A stretch of DNA of 64,000 nt from VRUE01 sp963730315. GTDB lineage: Bacteria > Actinomycetota > Thermoleophilia > Solirubrobacterales > 70-9. The stretch is from NCBI GenBank assembly GCA_963730315.1, contig CAVSRD010000018.1, forward strand, positions 1 through 64,000, written 5' to 3'. Numbering within the stretch: position 1 is the stretch's first letter; every line of letters starts with the position of its first letter. The notes under the pieces were generated by a model, which saw nothing but the letters and a program-made list of their open reading frames with translations, searched no databases and had not been told where the DNA came from. This document shows positions 26,593 through 34,942 of this stretch, piece after piece. The position numbers were made by a program, and so were the translations under genes.

Positions 26593-26819
26593 GTCGCCCA
26601 CGCCTCCTCGCGCGCCCGCTCCCACTCTTCGACGTCGCTCGCGCTCCAGGCCCCCTCGGCCTCCGCAAGGGCGCGGGCAAGATCGTCCTCGCCACCTTGG
26701 TCGAGGAAGCGCTCCAACGCCTCCTCGACGATCGCCGAGAAGCCGCGCATGCCCCGTTCCGCCGCCTTCGCCCTGAGGCGGGTGTAGGTGCGATCGCTGA
26801 GCTCGACCGTCGTCCGCAT
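26556..26819 (-). CDS. Ribbon-helix-helix antitoxin (VapB-like)
   Basis: 87 residues. N-terminal strand MRTTVELSDRTYTRLRAKA and helix GFSAIVEEALERFLD match RHH/CopG antitoxins; the acidic, Trp-rich C-terminus should wrap the toxin. ATG at 26819 preferred because TAGAAT lies 10 nt upstream; an upstream start would add 11 residues. Confidence 0.8.
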   Translation of the reverse strand: MRTTVELSDRTYTRLRAKAAERGMRGFSAIVEEALERFLDQGGEDDLARALAEAEGAWSASDVEEWERAREEAWATWPADRYSTPTS

Positions 26820-26859
26820 GGGCTGATGCATTCTAGCATTCACATGCATCAAAGCCCGC

Positions 26860-28191
26860 TCACGCCACCAGCCTCACTTCGAAGCTCGGCGCGACCAGCG
26901 CGCCGGCGCCGCCGAGCAGGGCGAGGATGCGGCTCACGTAGGCGGTCGTCTCGGGGATCGCCGGGACGCAGTGGCAGGCTTCGACCGGGGCCGGGCCGGC
27001 GTTGTAGGCGGCGAGGGCGAGCTGCGGGGAACCGAAGCGGCGGATCAGGTCCGACATCAGGTGGGCCTGGGCGTCGATCGCTTCGACCGGGTCGAAGGGA
27101 TCGCGGAGTCCGTAGGAGGCGGCGGTCGAGGGCATGAACTGGGCGATGCCCTGGGCGCCGGCCGGCGAGACGGCGAACGGGTTGAAGTTCGACTCGGCCA
27201 TCAGCTGCGCGGCGAGCAGCGCCGCGGAGACGTTCCAGCGCGCGGCGGCGCGCAGCAGGGGGGCGCGGAAGCGGGCCGGCGCGAAGGAGGGCAGGCCGGC
27301 GGAACCGGCGACGGCGCCGTCTCCCCCGCCGGCGCCGATCGCGTTGCCGGCCTGTGAGCAGGGCGGCGGACCCGCCGTGTAGCCGTAGTGCCAGGCCTCC
27401 CAGCTGTAGCGCTGGACGAAGCCGAAGCGCGACGCGTTGGCAGCCAGCCAGCCGTAAGCCGATTCGGGCCCGAGGTCGAGCTCGGTCGCGCAGCGGTGCA
27501 GCGAGTGGCCGGGCGGCGCCACCCAGCGCGGGTCGGGGTGGGCGGCGAACAGCGCCGCCTGTTCGGCGTCGGAGCGGAAGGCCGAGTTGACGATCAGCGA
27601 GACGCCCCCGCCCGCCGCCGCGGCCGCCATGCGGTCGAAGGCGACGGCGACGTCGGGCCGCATACCGTGGCCCTGGCGGTAGACCAGCGGGCCGCTGTAG
27701 CCGCCGCCGCTCGCGATCGCCGGCATCGATCCGGCGCCGCTCGCCGGCGCGGCGGCTTCGGCGACGGCCGAGGCCTCGACCGCGGGCCGCTCGCCGCGCA
27801 CCTCTAGGCTGCCCGTCACCGCCGCCTCGACGCGCAGCGGCGCGAACGAGGCCCGGTCGGGGAAGGAGACCCGCAGTCGCCTCGCGCCGACCTGGTTAGC
27901 CCTCGCCGCCTGGCGCGCTGCCGTGCGGGCCCGCACTAGGTAGGCGGCCTTCTCGATGTGGGCCGGGTTCGGCAGGCCGTTCGGCAGGGTCGGTGGCGCC
28001 AGCAGGCGTGGCAGGTCGTCGCGCATCGAGCGCGCCGCTGAGATCGCCGCCAGGTCGGCCGCCCGCTGCACCCGCCCCTTGCCGGTGATCGCCCCGGCGA
28101 TCGCGACCAGCGCCAGCGCCGCGACGATCAGCGCGAAGGCGCCGCCGATCGCCAGCAGCAGCGCCTGACCCTGCTCCCTGCGTTCTCCCAT
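26860..28191 (-). CDS. TadG-like/VanY/lytic transglycosylase fusion protein
   Basis: 443 residues. Order: TadE/TadG-like N-terminus (EQGQALLLAIGGAFALIVA, one membrane span, then QRAADLAAISAAR); a VanY-type D,D-carboxypeptidase at about 165-270 with HSLHRCATELDLG and WEAWHYGY zinc-site motifs; and a C-terminal SLT domain at about 300-420 with catalytic Glu in MAESNFNPFAVSPAGAQGIA and NAGPAPVEAC. It should sit in the membrane facing outward and cut both peptide and glycan bonds of peptidoglycan. A partial copy of its middle lies at 24579. Confidence 0.85.
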   Translation of the reverse strand: MGERREQGQALLLAIGGAFALIVAALALVAIAGAITGKGRVQRAADLAAISAARSMRDDLPRLLAPPTLPNGLPNPAHIEKAAYLVRARTAARQAARANQVGARRLRVSFPDRASFAPLRVEAAVTGSLEVRGERPAVEASAVAEAAAPASGAGSMPAIASGGGYSGPLVYRQGHGMRPDVAVAFDRMAAAAAGGGVSLIVNSAFRSDAEQAALFAAHPDPRWVAPPGHSLHRCATELDLGPESAYGWLAANASRFGFVQRYSWEAWHYGYTAGPPPCSQAGNAIGAGGGDGAVAGSAGLPSFAPARFRAPLLRAAARWNVSAALLAAQLMAESNFNPFAVSPAGAQGIAQFMPSTAASYGLRDPFDPVEAIDAQAHLMSDLIRRFGSPQLALAAYNAGPAPVEACHCVPAIPETTAYVSRILALLGGAGALVAPSFEVRLVA

Positions 28192-28257
28192 GCCCGGACC
28201 CTGCCGGGCGCGAGCGCGCGTGTGGCGCGCTCAATCGAACAATTGAGTGGCTAGAAC

Positions 28258-29892
28258 CTAAATTTCCTCCGGCACCATCTCGATCGCACCGCAGGGGCAC
28301 TCGGCCACGCAGAGGCCGCAGCCCTTGCAGAAGTCGAGGTCGATCTCGTAGCGCTCGCCCGGCTCGCCAAGCTTGATCACGGCGTTGTCGGGACAGACGC
28401 CGTAGCAGTTGTCGCAGGAGAAGCAGTTGCCGCAGGAGAGGCAGCGACGCGCCTCGAACAGGGCGCTCTTCTCGTCGAGGCCGGCGACCACCTCGGCGAA
28501 GCTGGACGCCCGGCGCGCCGCCTCCAGCTCCGGCTGCACGGTGCGGGGCGCATCCGAGTAGTACCAGGTGTTGAGCGTGTCGAAGCCGGCCAACGCATGC
28601 TTCGGCGGCCGCTTGAAGTCGACGCCGCGCAGCCAGGCGTCGATGTTGCGGGCCGCCCGCTTGCCGTGGCCGACGCCGACCGTGACGGTGCGCTCGGCAG
28701 GGACCATGTCGCCGCCGGCGAAGATCCCCTCGTGGCCGGTCATCATGTTCGGGCCGACCTGGACGACGCCGTCAGCGACCTCGATCCCCGGCACGCCCTC
28801 GAGCAGCCTCAGGTCCGCTTCCTGGCCAAGCGCGAGGACCAGCGAGTCGGCCTCCAGCTCATCGAACTCGCCGGTCGGCTGCGGGAACCCCGAGTCGTCC
28901 AGCTCCATCCGCTCGAGCCGCAGCTTGCCGTCCTCGAAGTGGTCGACGGTCGAGAGCCAGCGCATCTCCACGCCCTCCTCCGCCGCCTCCTCGACCTCGA
29001 CGTCGTGGGCCGGCATCCGCTCCCGGGTGCGCCGGTAGACGACCACCGCGTCGGTCGCCCCCAGCCGTTTCGCCGTCCGCGCCGCGTCCATCGCCGTGTC
29101 GCCGCCGCCGTAGACGGCCACCCGGCGCCCCAGCTGAGGCCGCTCCTCGCCCTCCATGCTCTCCAGCAGCGAGACCGCGTCGACGATCCGATCCGCCTCG
29201 CCCGCCGGCACATAGGCGCGGCGGCCGATGTGGGCGCCGACCGCGAGGAAGGCGGCGTCGAAGCCGCCGTCGCGCATCGAGTCGAGCACGTTCTCGACCG
29301 TCGTGTTCAGCTCGAGGCCGACGCCGAGGTCGAAGATGCGCCCCACCTCGGCCTCCAGCACGTCGCGGGGCAGGCGGTAGCTGGGGATGCCGAAGCGCAT
29401 CATCCCGCCCGGCAGCGAGCCCGCCTCGTGGATGGTCACCTCGTGGCCGAGCCGGGTCAGGTGGTAGGCGGCGGAAAGGCCGGACGGGCCGGAGCCGACC
29501 ACCAGCACGCGCTTGCCGCTCGGCTCGGCGTCGACCTCGATCTGCCAGCCGGCGCGGATCGCCTCGTCGCCGAGGAAGCGCTCGACCGAGTGGATCCCCA
29601 CCGCCTCGTCGAGCTGCGCCCGGTTGCAGGCGGTCTCGCAGGGGTGGTAGCAGACCCTGCCCATGATCGCCGGCAGCGGGTTGTCCTCGACCAGCTTGCG
29701 CCAGGCGCGCTCGTAGCCCCCGTCCCCCTCCTCGGCCTCGTACAGCCAGGCCTGGATGTTCTCGCCGGCCGGGCAGGCGTCGTTGCAGGGTGGCAGCCGG
29801 TCGACGTAGACCGCCCGCTCGGTGCGCCAACTCCCGGTCTTGTTGGCGAGGCTCGAGCCGACGTCGAGCGTGATCGCGTAGGGCTTCTCCAT
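28258..29892 (-). CDS. GltD-like FAD oxidoreductase fused to a 2[4Fe-4S] ferredoxin
   Basis: 544 residues. N-terminal Fe-S region CNDACPAGENIQ and CYHPCETACNR, FAD site GSGPSGLSAAYHL, NADPH site GGGDTAMDAARTAKRLG, FAD site FAGGDMV, then a C-terminal ferredoxin with CLSCGNCFSCDNCYGVCP and CKGCGLCVAECPCGA. It likely passes electrons between NAD(P)H and the oxidoreductase core encoded upstream. Start is ATG (29892) overlapping the porB stop by one base, or the adjacent GTG (29895). Confidence 0.88.
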   Translation of the reverse strand: MEKPYAITLDVGSSLANKTGSWRTERAVYVDRLPPCNDACPAGENIQAWLYEAEEGDGGYERAWRKLVEDNPLPAIMGRVCYHPCETACNRAQLDEAVGIHSVERFLGDEAIRAGWQIEVDAEPSGKRVLVVGSGPSGLSAAYHLTRLGHEVTIHEAGSLPGGMMRFGIPSYRLPRDVLEAEVGRIFDLGVGLELNTTVENVLDSMRDGGFDAAFLAVGAHIGRRAYVPAGEADRIVDAVSLLESMEGEERPQLGRRVAVYGGGDTAMDAARTAKRLGATDAVVVYRRTRERMPAHDVEVEEAAEEGVEMRWLSTVDHFEDGKLRLERMELDDSGFPQPTGEFDELEADSLVLALGQEADLRLLEGVPGIEVADGVVQVGPNMMTGHEGIFAGGDMVPAERTVTVGVGHGKRAARNIDAWLRGVDFKRPPKHALAGFDTLNTWYYSDAPRTVQPELEAARRASSFAEVVAGLDEKSALFEARRCLSCGNCFSCDNCYGVCPDNAVIKLGEPGERYEIDLDFCKGCGLCVAECPCGAIEMVPEEI

Positions 29893-30947
29893 CACGAGCC
29901 CTCTCCCGCATCGGACGCTTGCCCTGCTCCAGCGGGGTCAATGTCGGCTGCGCCATCGGGAAGCAGGCCGTAGCGGCGGATGTTGGCGTCGGCGATCCCC
30001 TGGAGGCGCTCGAGCACGTCGGTCCGCGGCGGGTCGCCGAACAGGTGCGCGTAGCGGCGCTGCGGGCGCAGGTACTCCTCGACCGGGACCTGGCGGCGGA
30101 TCTTCGAGACACCGACCACCTCGCCGCGCTCGGCCTCGAAGACCGGGAAGAGGCCGCTCTCGACGACCAGGCGAGCCAGCTTCACCGTGTCCGCCGCCTC
30201 CGCCCCCCAGCCGAGCGGGCAGGGGACGAAGACGTGCAGGTAGCGGGCGCCGTGGAGCTCCATCGCCCGCTCGACCTTGCGCTCGAGGTCGTGCAGGTCG
30301 GCCACCGTCGCGGTGGCGACGTAGGGGATCCCGTGCGCCATCGCGATCCGCGGCATGTCCTTGCCCTGGCCGAACTCGTTGCCGGGGTGGTCCGGGCCGA
30401 TCGGCTTCGTGTTGGCGGTCCGCGCGGCCGGCGGCGTCGCCCCGGAGCGCTGCACGCCGGTGTTCATGTAGGCCTCGTTGTCGTAGCAGATGTAGAGCAC
30501 GTCGTCGCCGCGCTCGAACATCCCCGAGAGGCAGCCGAAGCCGATGTCGACGGTGCCGCCGTCGCCTCCCTGGCCGACCACGCGCACGTCCTCGCGCCCC
30601 TTCGCGCGCAGCGCCGCGGCGACCCCGCTGGCCACCGCGGGCGCGTTGCCGAACAGCGAGTGGATCCAGGGCATCTGCCACGAGGACTCCGGGAACGGGG
30701 TCGAGAAGACCTCCAGGCAGCCGGTCGCGTTGGCGGCGATCAGCTTGCCCTCGGTGGCCCGCATCGCCGCGTCGAGCGCGTAGCGGGCGCCGAGCGCCTC
30801 GCCGCAGCCCTGGCAGGCCCGGTGGCCGGAGGTGAGGGTGTTGGAGCGGTCCATCCGCGCCTGCACGGTGCGCTGCTCGGGATCGAGCAGGCGGTTGCCG
30901 GCGGCGAAGCTGCCGACCTGGTAGAAGCGGACGCGCTGCTCGGCCAT
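29892..30947 (-). CDS. porB: 2-oxoacid:ferredoxin oxidoreductase beta subunit
   Basis: 351 residues. CQGCGEALGARYAL with Fe-S cysteines, thiamine-diphosphate motif GQGGDGGTVDIGFG, NEAYMNTGVQRSGATPP and KDMPRIAMAHGIPYVATA. Catalyses CoA-dependent oxidation of pyruvate or another 2-oxoacid together with the alpha and gamma chains. Overlaps porA by one base (TGATG). Substrate specificity cannot be fixed from the sequence. Confidence 0.9.
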   Translation of the reverse strand: MAEQRVRFYQVGSFAAGNRLLDPEQRTVQARMDRSNTLTSGHRACQGCGEALGARYALDAAMRATEGKLIAANATGCLEVFSTPFPESSWQMPWIHSLFGNAPAVASGVAAALRAKGREDVRVVGQGGDGGTVDIGFGCLSGMFERGDDVLYICYDNEAYMNTGVQRSGATPPAARTANTKPIGPDHPGNEFGQGKDMPRIAMAHGIPYVATATVADLHDLERKVERAMELHGARYLHVFVPCPLGWGAEAADTVKLARLVVESGLFPVFEAERGEVVGVSKIRRQVPVEEYLRPQRRYAHLFGDPPRTDVLERLQGIADANIRRYGLLPDGAADIDPAGAGQASDAGEGS

Positions 30948-32200
30948 CAGTGCGGCCTCGCGGCGACGACGCCGGCTTCCCGCAGGATGTTCTCGGCATG
31001 GGGACCGCTGCGCCCGCCCGCCGCCATCCGCTTCAGCTCGGCCTCGACCCGCTCGCGGTCGAGGTCGAGGAAGGTGAGGGGCTGCAGGCGGTCGGCGATC
31101 GCGTCGGCGAACAGGGCGCGCAGCGACGGCTTGGTGATCGAGCGCCCGCCGAGGCCGGCGATCGCCGTGTAGCCGTGCAGCTGGATGCCGGAGAGCGCCA
31201 TGCGGACGTTGGCCGAGAGGATCCCGCCGATCCCCACCGCCAGCGCCTTCTCCAGCACGACGACCCGCTTCGCGTCGCCGAGCGCCGCGCGCACTTCCTC
31301 CAGCGGGAAGGGGCGGAACGACTTGATCGCCAGCGCGCCGATGCTCTCCCCCTCCTCGCGCAGCTCGTCGATCGTGTCCTCGATCGTCCCCAGCACCGAG
31401 CCGAGCGCAACGACGATCGTCTCCGCGTCCTCCGCCCGGTAGCCGCGCACCAGCCCGCCCGAGGGGCGGCCGAAGGCCCGCTCGAAGTCCGCCGCCGCCT
31501 CCGGGATGACGTCGAGCGCCTGCATCTGCTTGGCGTGCGCCAGGTACTTGACCTCGGCGAAGGCCTCCGGCCCGACCATCGCCCCGATCGTCACCGGATC
31601 GGCCGGGTCGAGCACCTGGCGCGGCTCGAACGGCGGCAGGAAGGCGTCGACCTGCTCGGCGCTGGGCACGTCGACCCGCTCGTAGGCGTGGGTGAGGATG
31701 AAGCCGTCCATGCAGACCATCACCGGCAGCGACAGCCGCTCGGCGATCAGGAACGCCTGCACGTGCAGGTCGGCGGCCTCCTGGTTGGTCTCCGCGTAGA
31801 GCTGGATCCAGCCGCAGTCGCGCTGCGACATCGCGTCGCTGTGGTCGTTCCAGATGTTGATCGGGGCGCCGATCGCCCGGTTGGCGAGGGTCATCACGAT
31901 CGGCAGGCCGAGGCCGGAGGCGTTGTACAGCGCCTCGGCCATGTAGAGCAGGCCCTGGCTGGCGGTGGCGGTGTAGGCGCGCGCCCCGGCGGCGGAGGCG
32001 CCGATGCAGACCGAGAGCGCCGCGAACTCCGACTCGACCGTGACGTACTCGCAGTCGCTCAGCTCGCCGGCGCGGACCAGGTCGGAGAGCCCCTCGACGA
32101 TGTGGGTCTGGGGTGAGATCGGGTAGGCGCAGACGACCTCGGGCCGGCAGCGCGCCACCGTCTCCGCGACCGCTGCCGAGCCCTCCAGCTGCCTAAGCAC
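30947..32200 (-). CDS. porA: 2-oxoacid:ferredoxin oxidoreductase alpha subunit
   Basis: 417 residues. AYPISPQTHIVEGLSDLV, ESEFAALSVCIGASAAGARA (domain I of the alpha chain), NIWNDHSDAMSQRD, and the C-terminal transketolase-like domain with KALAVGIGGIL. The match to PorA rather than KorA is based on NIWNDHSD and overall spacing. GTG start overlaps porG by 8 nt. Confidence 0.9.
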   Translation of the reverse strand: MLRQLEGSAAVAETVARCRPEVVCAYPISPQTHIVEGLSDLVRAGELSDCEYVTVESEFAALSVCIGASAAGARAYTATASQGLLYMAEALYNASGLGLPIVMTLANRAIGAPINIWNDHSDAMSQRDCGWIQLYAETNQEAADLHVQAFLIAERLSLPVMVCMDGFILTHAYERVDVPSAEQVDAFLPPFEPRQVLDPADPVTIGAMVGPEAFAEVKYLAHAKQMQALDVIPEAAADFERAFGRPSGGLVRGYRAEDAETIVVALGSVLGTIEDTIDELREEGESIGALAIKSFRPFPLEEVRAALGDAKRVVVLEKALAVGIGGILSANVRMALSGIQLHGYTAIAGLGGRSITKPSLRALFADAIADRLQPLTFLDLDRERVEAELKRMAAGGRSGPHAENILREAGVVAARPH

Positions 32201-32792
32201 CAGCCACCTCGGACAGCTCGCGCTCTACGTGCTCGAAGCAGGCCTCGGCGGCGGCGACGTTGCGCTCGCCCGCCTTGCCCGGGAAGCGCTCGTGGACCGC
32301 CGCACTCACCGAGTCGAGCCGCAGGGCGCGGGTCTGGGCGGCGAAGCCGCCGAGCAGGGCCGCGTTGGGCAGCGGGCGGCCGAGATGGCGCCGCGCCAGA
32401 TCGGTCGCCGGCACGGTGAGCAGCCGGTCGCGGCGGAACCGCTCGGCCAGCTCGCCAAGGCCCAGCCGGTCGAAGCCGCGGCCGCTGTTGATCAGCACGT
32501 AGCCGTCGGGGCGCAGCCCCCTGAAGAGGTCGACCTGGTGCAGCAGGGTCGGGTCCTGGACGATCAGCGCATCGGGCTCGGCGACCGGTTCGCGGGTGCG
32601 GATCGGGGTGTCGCCGAAGCGGCAGAAGGAGACCACCGGGGCGCCGGTGCGCTCCGAGCCGAAGCTGGGGAATGCCTGCGCGTGGCGGCCCTCGTCGAAG
32701 GCGGCGACCGAGAGCAGCTCGGCGGCGGTCACCACGCCCTGGCCGCCGCGACCGTGGATGCGCACCTCGAACGTCGGCCTCGATCGCTCCAT
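32193..32792 (-). CDS. porG: 2-oxoacid:ferredoxin oxidoreductase gamma subunit
   Basis: 199 residues. IHGRGGQGVVTAAELLSVAA at the N-terminus and FPSFGSERTGAPV are the gamma-subunit signature. First gene of porG-porA-porB-GltD/ferredoxin. An oxygen-sensitive enzyme of this class in an actinobacterium suggests use in 2-oxoacid breakdown or micro-oxic metabolism. Confidence 0.92.
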   Translation of the reverse strand: MERSRPTFEVRIHGRGGQGVVTAAELLSVAAFDEGRHAQAFPSFGSERTGAPVVSFCRFGDTPIRTREPVAEPDALIVQDPTLLHQVDLFRGLRPDGYVLINSGRGFDRLGLGELAERFRRDRLLTVPATDLARRHLGRPLPNAALLGGFAAQTRALRLDSVSAAVHERFPGKAGERNVAAAEACFEHVERELSEVAGA

Positions 32793-32914
32793 AGATCCAA
32801 CGTAGCAACGTAGAGGTGGCGGGACGGCGCTTCATCCGTGGTTCCGGGCAATCCGGGCACGGCTAAGTACGGAGCGTGGAAGCGTGCCGCGCTCAGGCCC
32901 CGTCGACGAGCACC

Positions 32915-33547
32915 TCACGGACGATTCCGTTCCGCGCGAATGGCTTGTCGTTCGTCGTCAGCGCTGTGGAGCAGGCGATCGCGGGGGCGGGCGGGGAGGT
33001 TGCCGCCGACCGCGGGCGCTCCGAGCAGGGCGCGGCCGGCGGCGAGCCAGCCGAGCGGGCGCTTGAGGACGGCGACCCGGAGGCCGCGAGCCATCAGGTC
33101 GCGAACGGCGAGCGCGGTCAGCGCTCGGTCCTCGGGGAGGTCGGCGCGAAGCAGCGCCCCCGTGGGCCGGATCCGTGCCTCGGCGAGCACCGGCTGCAGC
33201 AGGCGCTGCGGCAAGTGGATCGTTGCGGCCGATGCGCGGACGAGCGGCAGCGCCGCGGCGATTTGACCGATCCCATCCGCGTCGCCGGCCAGCTGCAGCC
33301 GGCAGAAGCTCCCGCGCGAGGCGACGCCGGCGCCCGGCAGGTGGACAGCGAGCCGCTCCTCCAGCTCGCGGGCGGCGGCGGTGGCAATCAGCGCGGGGCG
33401 CGGGGCGCGACCGTCGGCAAGATCGATCGCCAGGCCCGCCCGGTCGGGATCCGAGCCGGCGCAGGCGAGCGCCGCTGCGGCGGCTCGCGAACCGGCCGCG
33501 GCGCCGACCGCGGTCACCAGGACGACGGGGCCCACCCGCCCCCTCAC
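32915..33547 (-). CDS. Unknown protein encoded with two TadE-like proteins
   Basis: 210 residues. The start VGPVVLVTAVGAAAGSRAAA looks like the first strand and loop of a P-loop ATPase with the lysine lost, followed by an acidic AIDLADG. The rest has alternating Ala/Leu-rich helices and short strands (RVAVLKRPLGW). GTG start overlaps the upstream TadE-like gene (GTGA). A degenerate CpaE-like or ParA-like protein is possible; no confident family. Confidence 0.55.
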   Translation of the reverse strand: MRGRVGPVVLVTAVGAAAGSRAAAAALACAGSDPDRAGLAIDLADGRAPRPALIATAAARELEERLAVHLPGAGVASRGSFCRLQLAGDADGIGQIAAALPLVRASAATIHLPQRLLQPVLAEARIRPTGALLRADLPEDRALTALAVRDLMARGLRVAVLKRPLGWLAAGRALLGAPAVGGNLPARPRDRLLHSADDERQAIRAERNRP

Positions 33548-33873
33548 TTCGGTCTCGCGGCCGCCGACGACGTGACCGCGAGCCGTTCGGCGAGGGCCGG
33601 AAGCGGCGAGGGCGGCGGCAGCCGCACGGTCACCCTGCCGCCGCTGACCCTGACCTCGACCTCGTCCTCGGCCCAGCCGGGAAGGGCATCGCGGGCGGCG
33701 GCGACCGCCGGGCGCCCCGCGGCGAGCGCCAGCGCCCCGGCCTCGGCGGCGCCGTCGGCCAGGGTCAGCGTGTAGCCGGTGGCGAGGAGCTGGAGGACGA
33801 GCAGGCCGGCGAGCAGCAACGCCGGCAGCGCGGCCACAAGCTCCACCGTCGCTTGGCCCGCTTCCCTACCCAT
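33544..33873 (-). CDS. TadE-like pseudopilin-type membrane protein
   Basis: 109 residues. GQATVELVAALPALLLAGLL is the TadE N-terminal signature (Gly, then Glu five residues on, then a membrane helix). The remainder is a small outside domain with VEVRVSGGRVTVRL strands. ATG at 33873 overlaps the upstream gene stop by 8 nt. TadE proteins are minor pilins or tight-adherence pilus partners. Confidence 0.75.
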   Translation of the reverse strand: MGREAGQATVELVAALPALLLAGLLVLQLLATGYTLTLADGAAEAGALALAAGRPAVAAARDALPGWAEDEVEVRVSGGRVTVRLPPPSPLPALAERLAVTSSAAARPK

Positions 33874-34222
33874 CGCCGTCCGCAAGGTCGGTTTTCGCCC
33901 CAACCGTGAGCCGCGGAAAGCCGGGTAGCAGGCGGGGAACCGCAACCCGAACGGAAACAGCGTCCCCGGTGCTCACTTCCGCCCCGGCGCGCATCGACGA
34001 GGGCAACGCGCGACGGGCGGCTGGGCCGGCGTCATCCCCAACAAGGGTCGCCCTTGCAGCGGCTCGGGCCGCCGTTCCGGCGGACCAAATGGCTACCCCG
34101 GCCGCCCCGATCTGTGCCGCCACCAGGACCGCCAGCAGCAGGAAAGGGACCACGGCGACCAACTCGATCGAGGCGGTTCCCTTCTCCCTTCGAGAGCTGC
34201 GGGCGGCCTGGCGCGACACCAC
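33866..34222 (-). CDS. TadE-like pseudopilin-type membrane protein
   Basis: About 118 residues. RREKGTASIELVAVVPFLLL repeats the TadE signature, followed by a conserved-looking GTAARAAARATLVGDD segment and a short beta-rich end. GTG start at 34222 (or the adjacent GTG at 34219). First of three overlapping genes. No TadA ATPase or TadB/C is in the window. Confidence 0.75.
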   Translation of the reverse strand: MVSRQAARSSRREKGTASIELVAVVPFLLLAVLVAAQIGAAGVAIWSAGTAARAAARATLVGDDAGPAARRALPSSMRAGAEVSTGDAVSVRVAVPRLLPGFPRLTVGAKTDLADGDG

Positions 34223-34337
34223 ACGACCGTCCCAGGATCGACCACAACCGTGGTGCGCAGAATGCAAATCTTCCGCGTCTCATTACGCGCGAGAGGCCGA
34301 TCGCTGGGGGGCTCCGACCGCTGGCCTCCGACGGCAG

Positions 34338-34688
34338 TCAGTATGTGTTCGCTTCGATCCAGATCCGCCAGATCGCCGCAATCGACGCGCCGAGGAGGAG
34401 GATCCAGGCGAGCGTGCCACCGCCGCTGGAGAACAGCTCGTTGCTGCCGGCGATCAGCAGCGCGATCAGGCCGAGCGCCGCGTAGAGGATCGCCCGCCGG
34501 CCGTCGCTGAGCGCCGCCAGGGTGAGCTGTTTCTGCCTGCTCAACACGAACAGTGCCCAGGCGATCGCCGCCAGGAAGCCCATGGTCAGTGCGGCGAGGA
34601 TCGCGTCGGCGGCGTTGCCGCCGGCCGGGGCGAACGCAACCACGAGGGCGAGCAGCATCACGATCGCAGCGTTCCGCAGGTTCCGCAT
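34338..34688 (-). CDS. Small four-span membrane protein
   Basis: 116 residues with four predicted hydrophobic helices (about 5-25, 28-48, 66-84, 90-110) and a basic loop RQKQLTLAALSDGRR between spans 2 and 3. No recognised family. ATG with TACAAT 6 nt upstream, a leaderless arrangement. Confidence 0.7.
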   Translation of the reverse strand: MRNLRNAAIVMLLALVVAFAPAGGNAADAILAALTMGFLAAIAWALFVLSRQKQLTLAALSDGRRAILYAALGLIALLIAGSNELFSSGGGTLAWILLLGASIAAIWRIWIEANTY

Positions 34689-34703
34689 GGGGAAATTGTA
34701 GGG

Positions 34704-34940
34704 CTACTTGCTGATCATCACGACGATCCCGACGGCAACCGCCGCCAAGGTCGTCGCCAGAGCCAGCGCTGCTAGGGCCGCCGACACCCCGGCTGCCACC
34801 GGACGCCCGTCGCGGCTCAGATCGGCGAACCGCGCCACCCCCCAGATCGCCACCGAGAAGACCGCGGTCAGGCCGACCCCGGCGACCAGCGAGGCAACCA
34901 GGGTCTGCACCAGCTCCTTTGCCTGGACGATCGTCGCCAT
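34704..34940 (-). CDS. Two-span membrane protein downstream of pit
   Basis: 78 residues with membrane helices at about 18-38 and 52-75, joined by RFADLSRDGRPVA. Starts 2 nt after the pit stop, so it is co-transcribed with it; a small accessory role is plausible but unproven. Confidence 0.7.
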   Translation of the reverse strand: MATIVQAKELVQTLVASLVAGVGLTAVFSVAIWGVARFADLSRDGRPVAAGVSAALAALALATTLAAVAVGIVVMISK

Positions 34941-34942
34941 CG

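Noticed and set aside
28192..28257. CTCAAT/ATTGAG hairpin as terminator after the GltD-ferredoxin gene
   Set aside because: Six-bp AT-containing stem with no T-tract; too weak to call.
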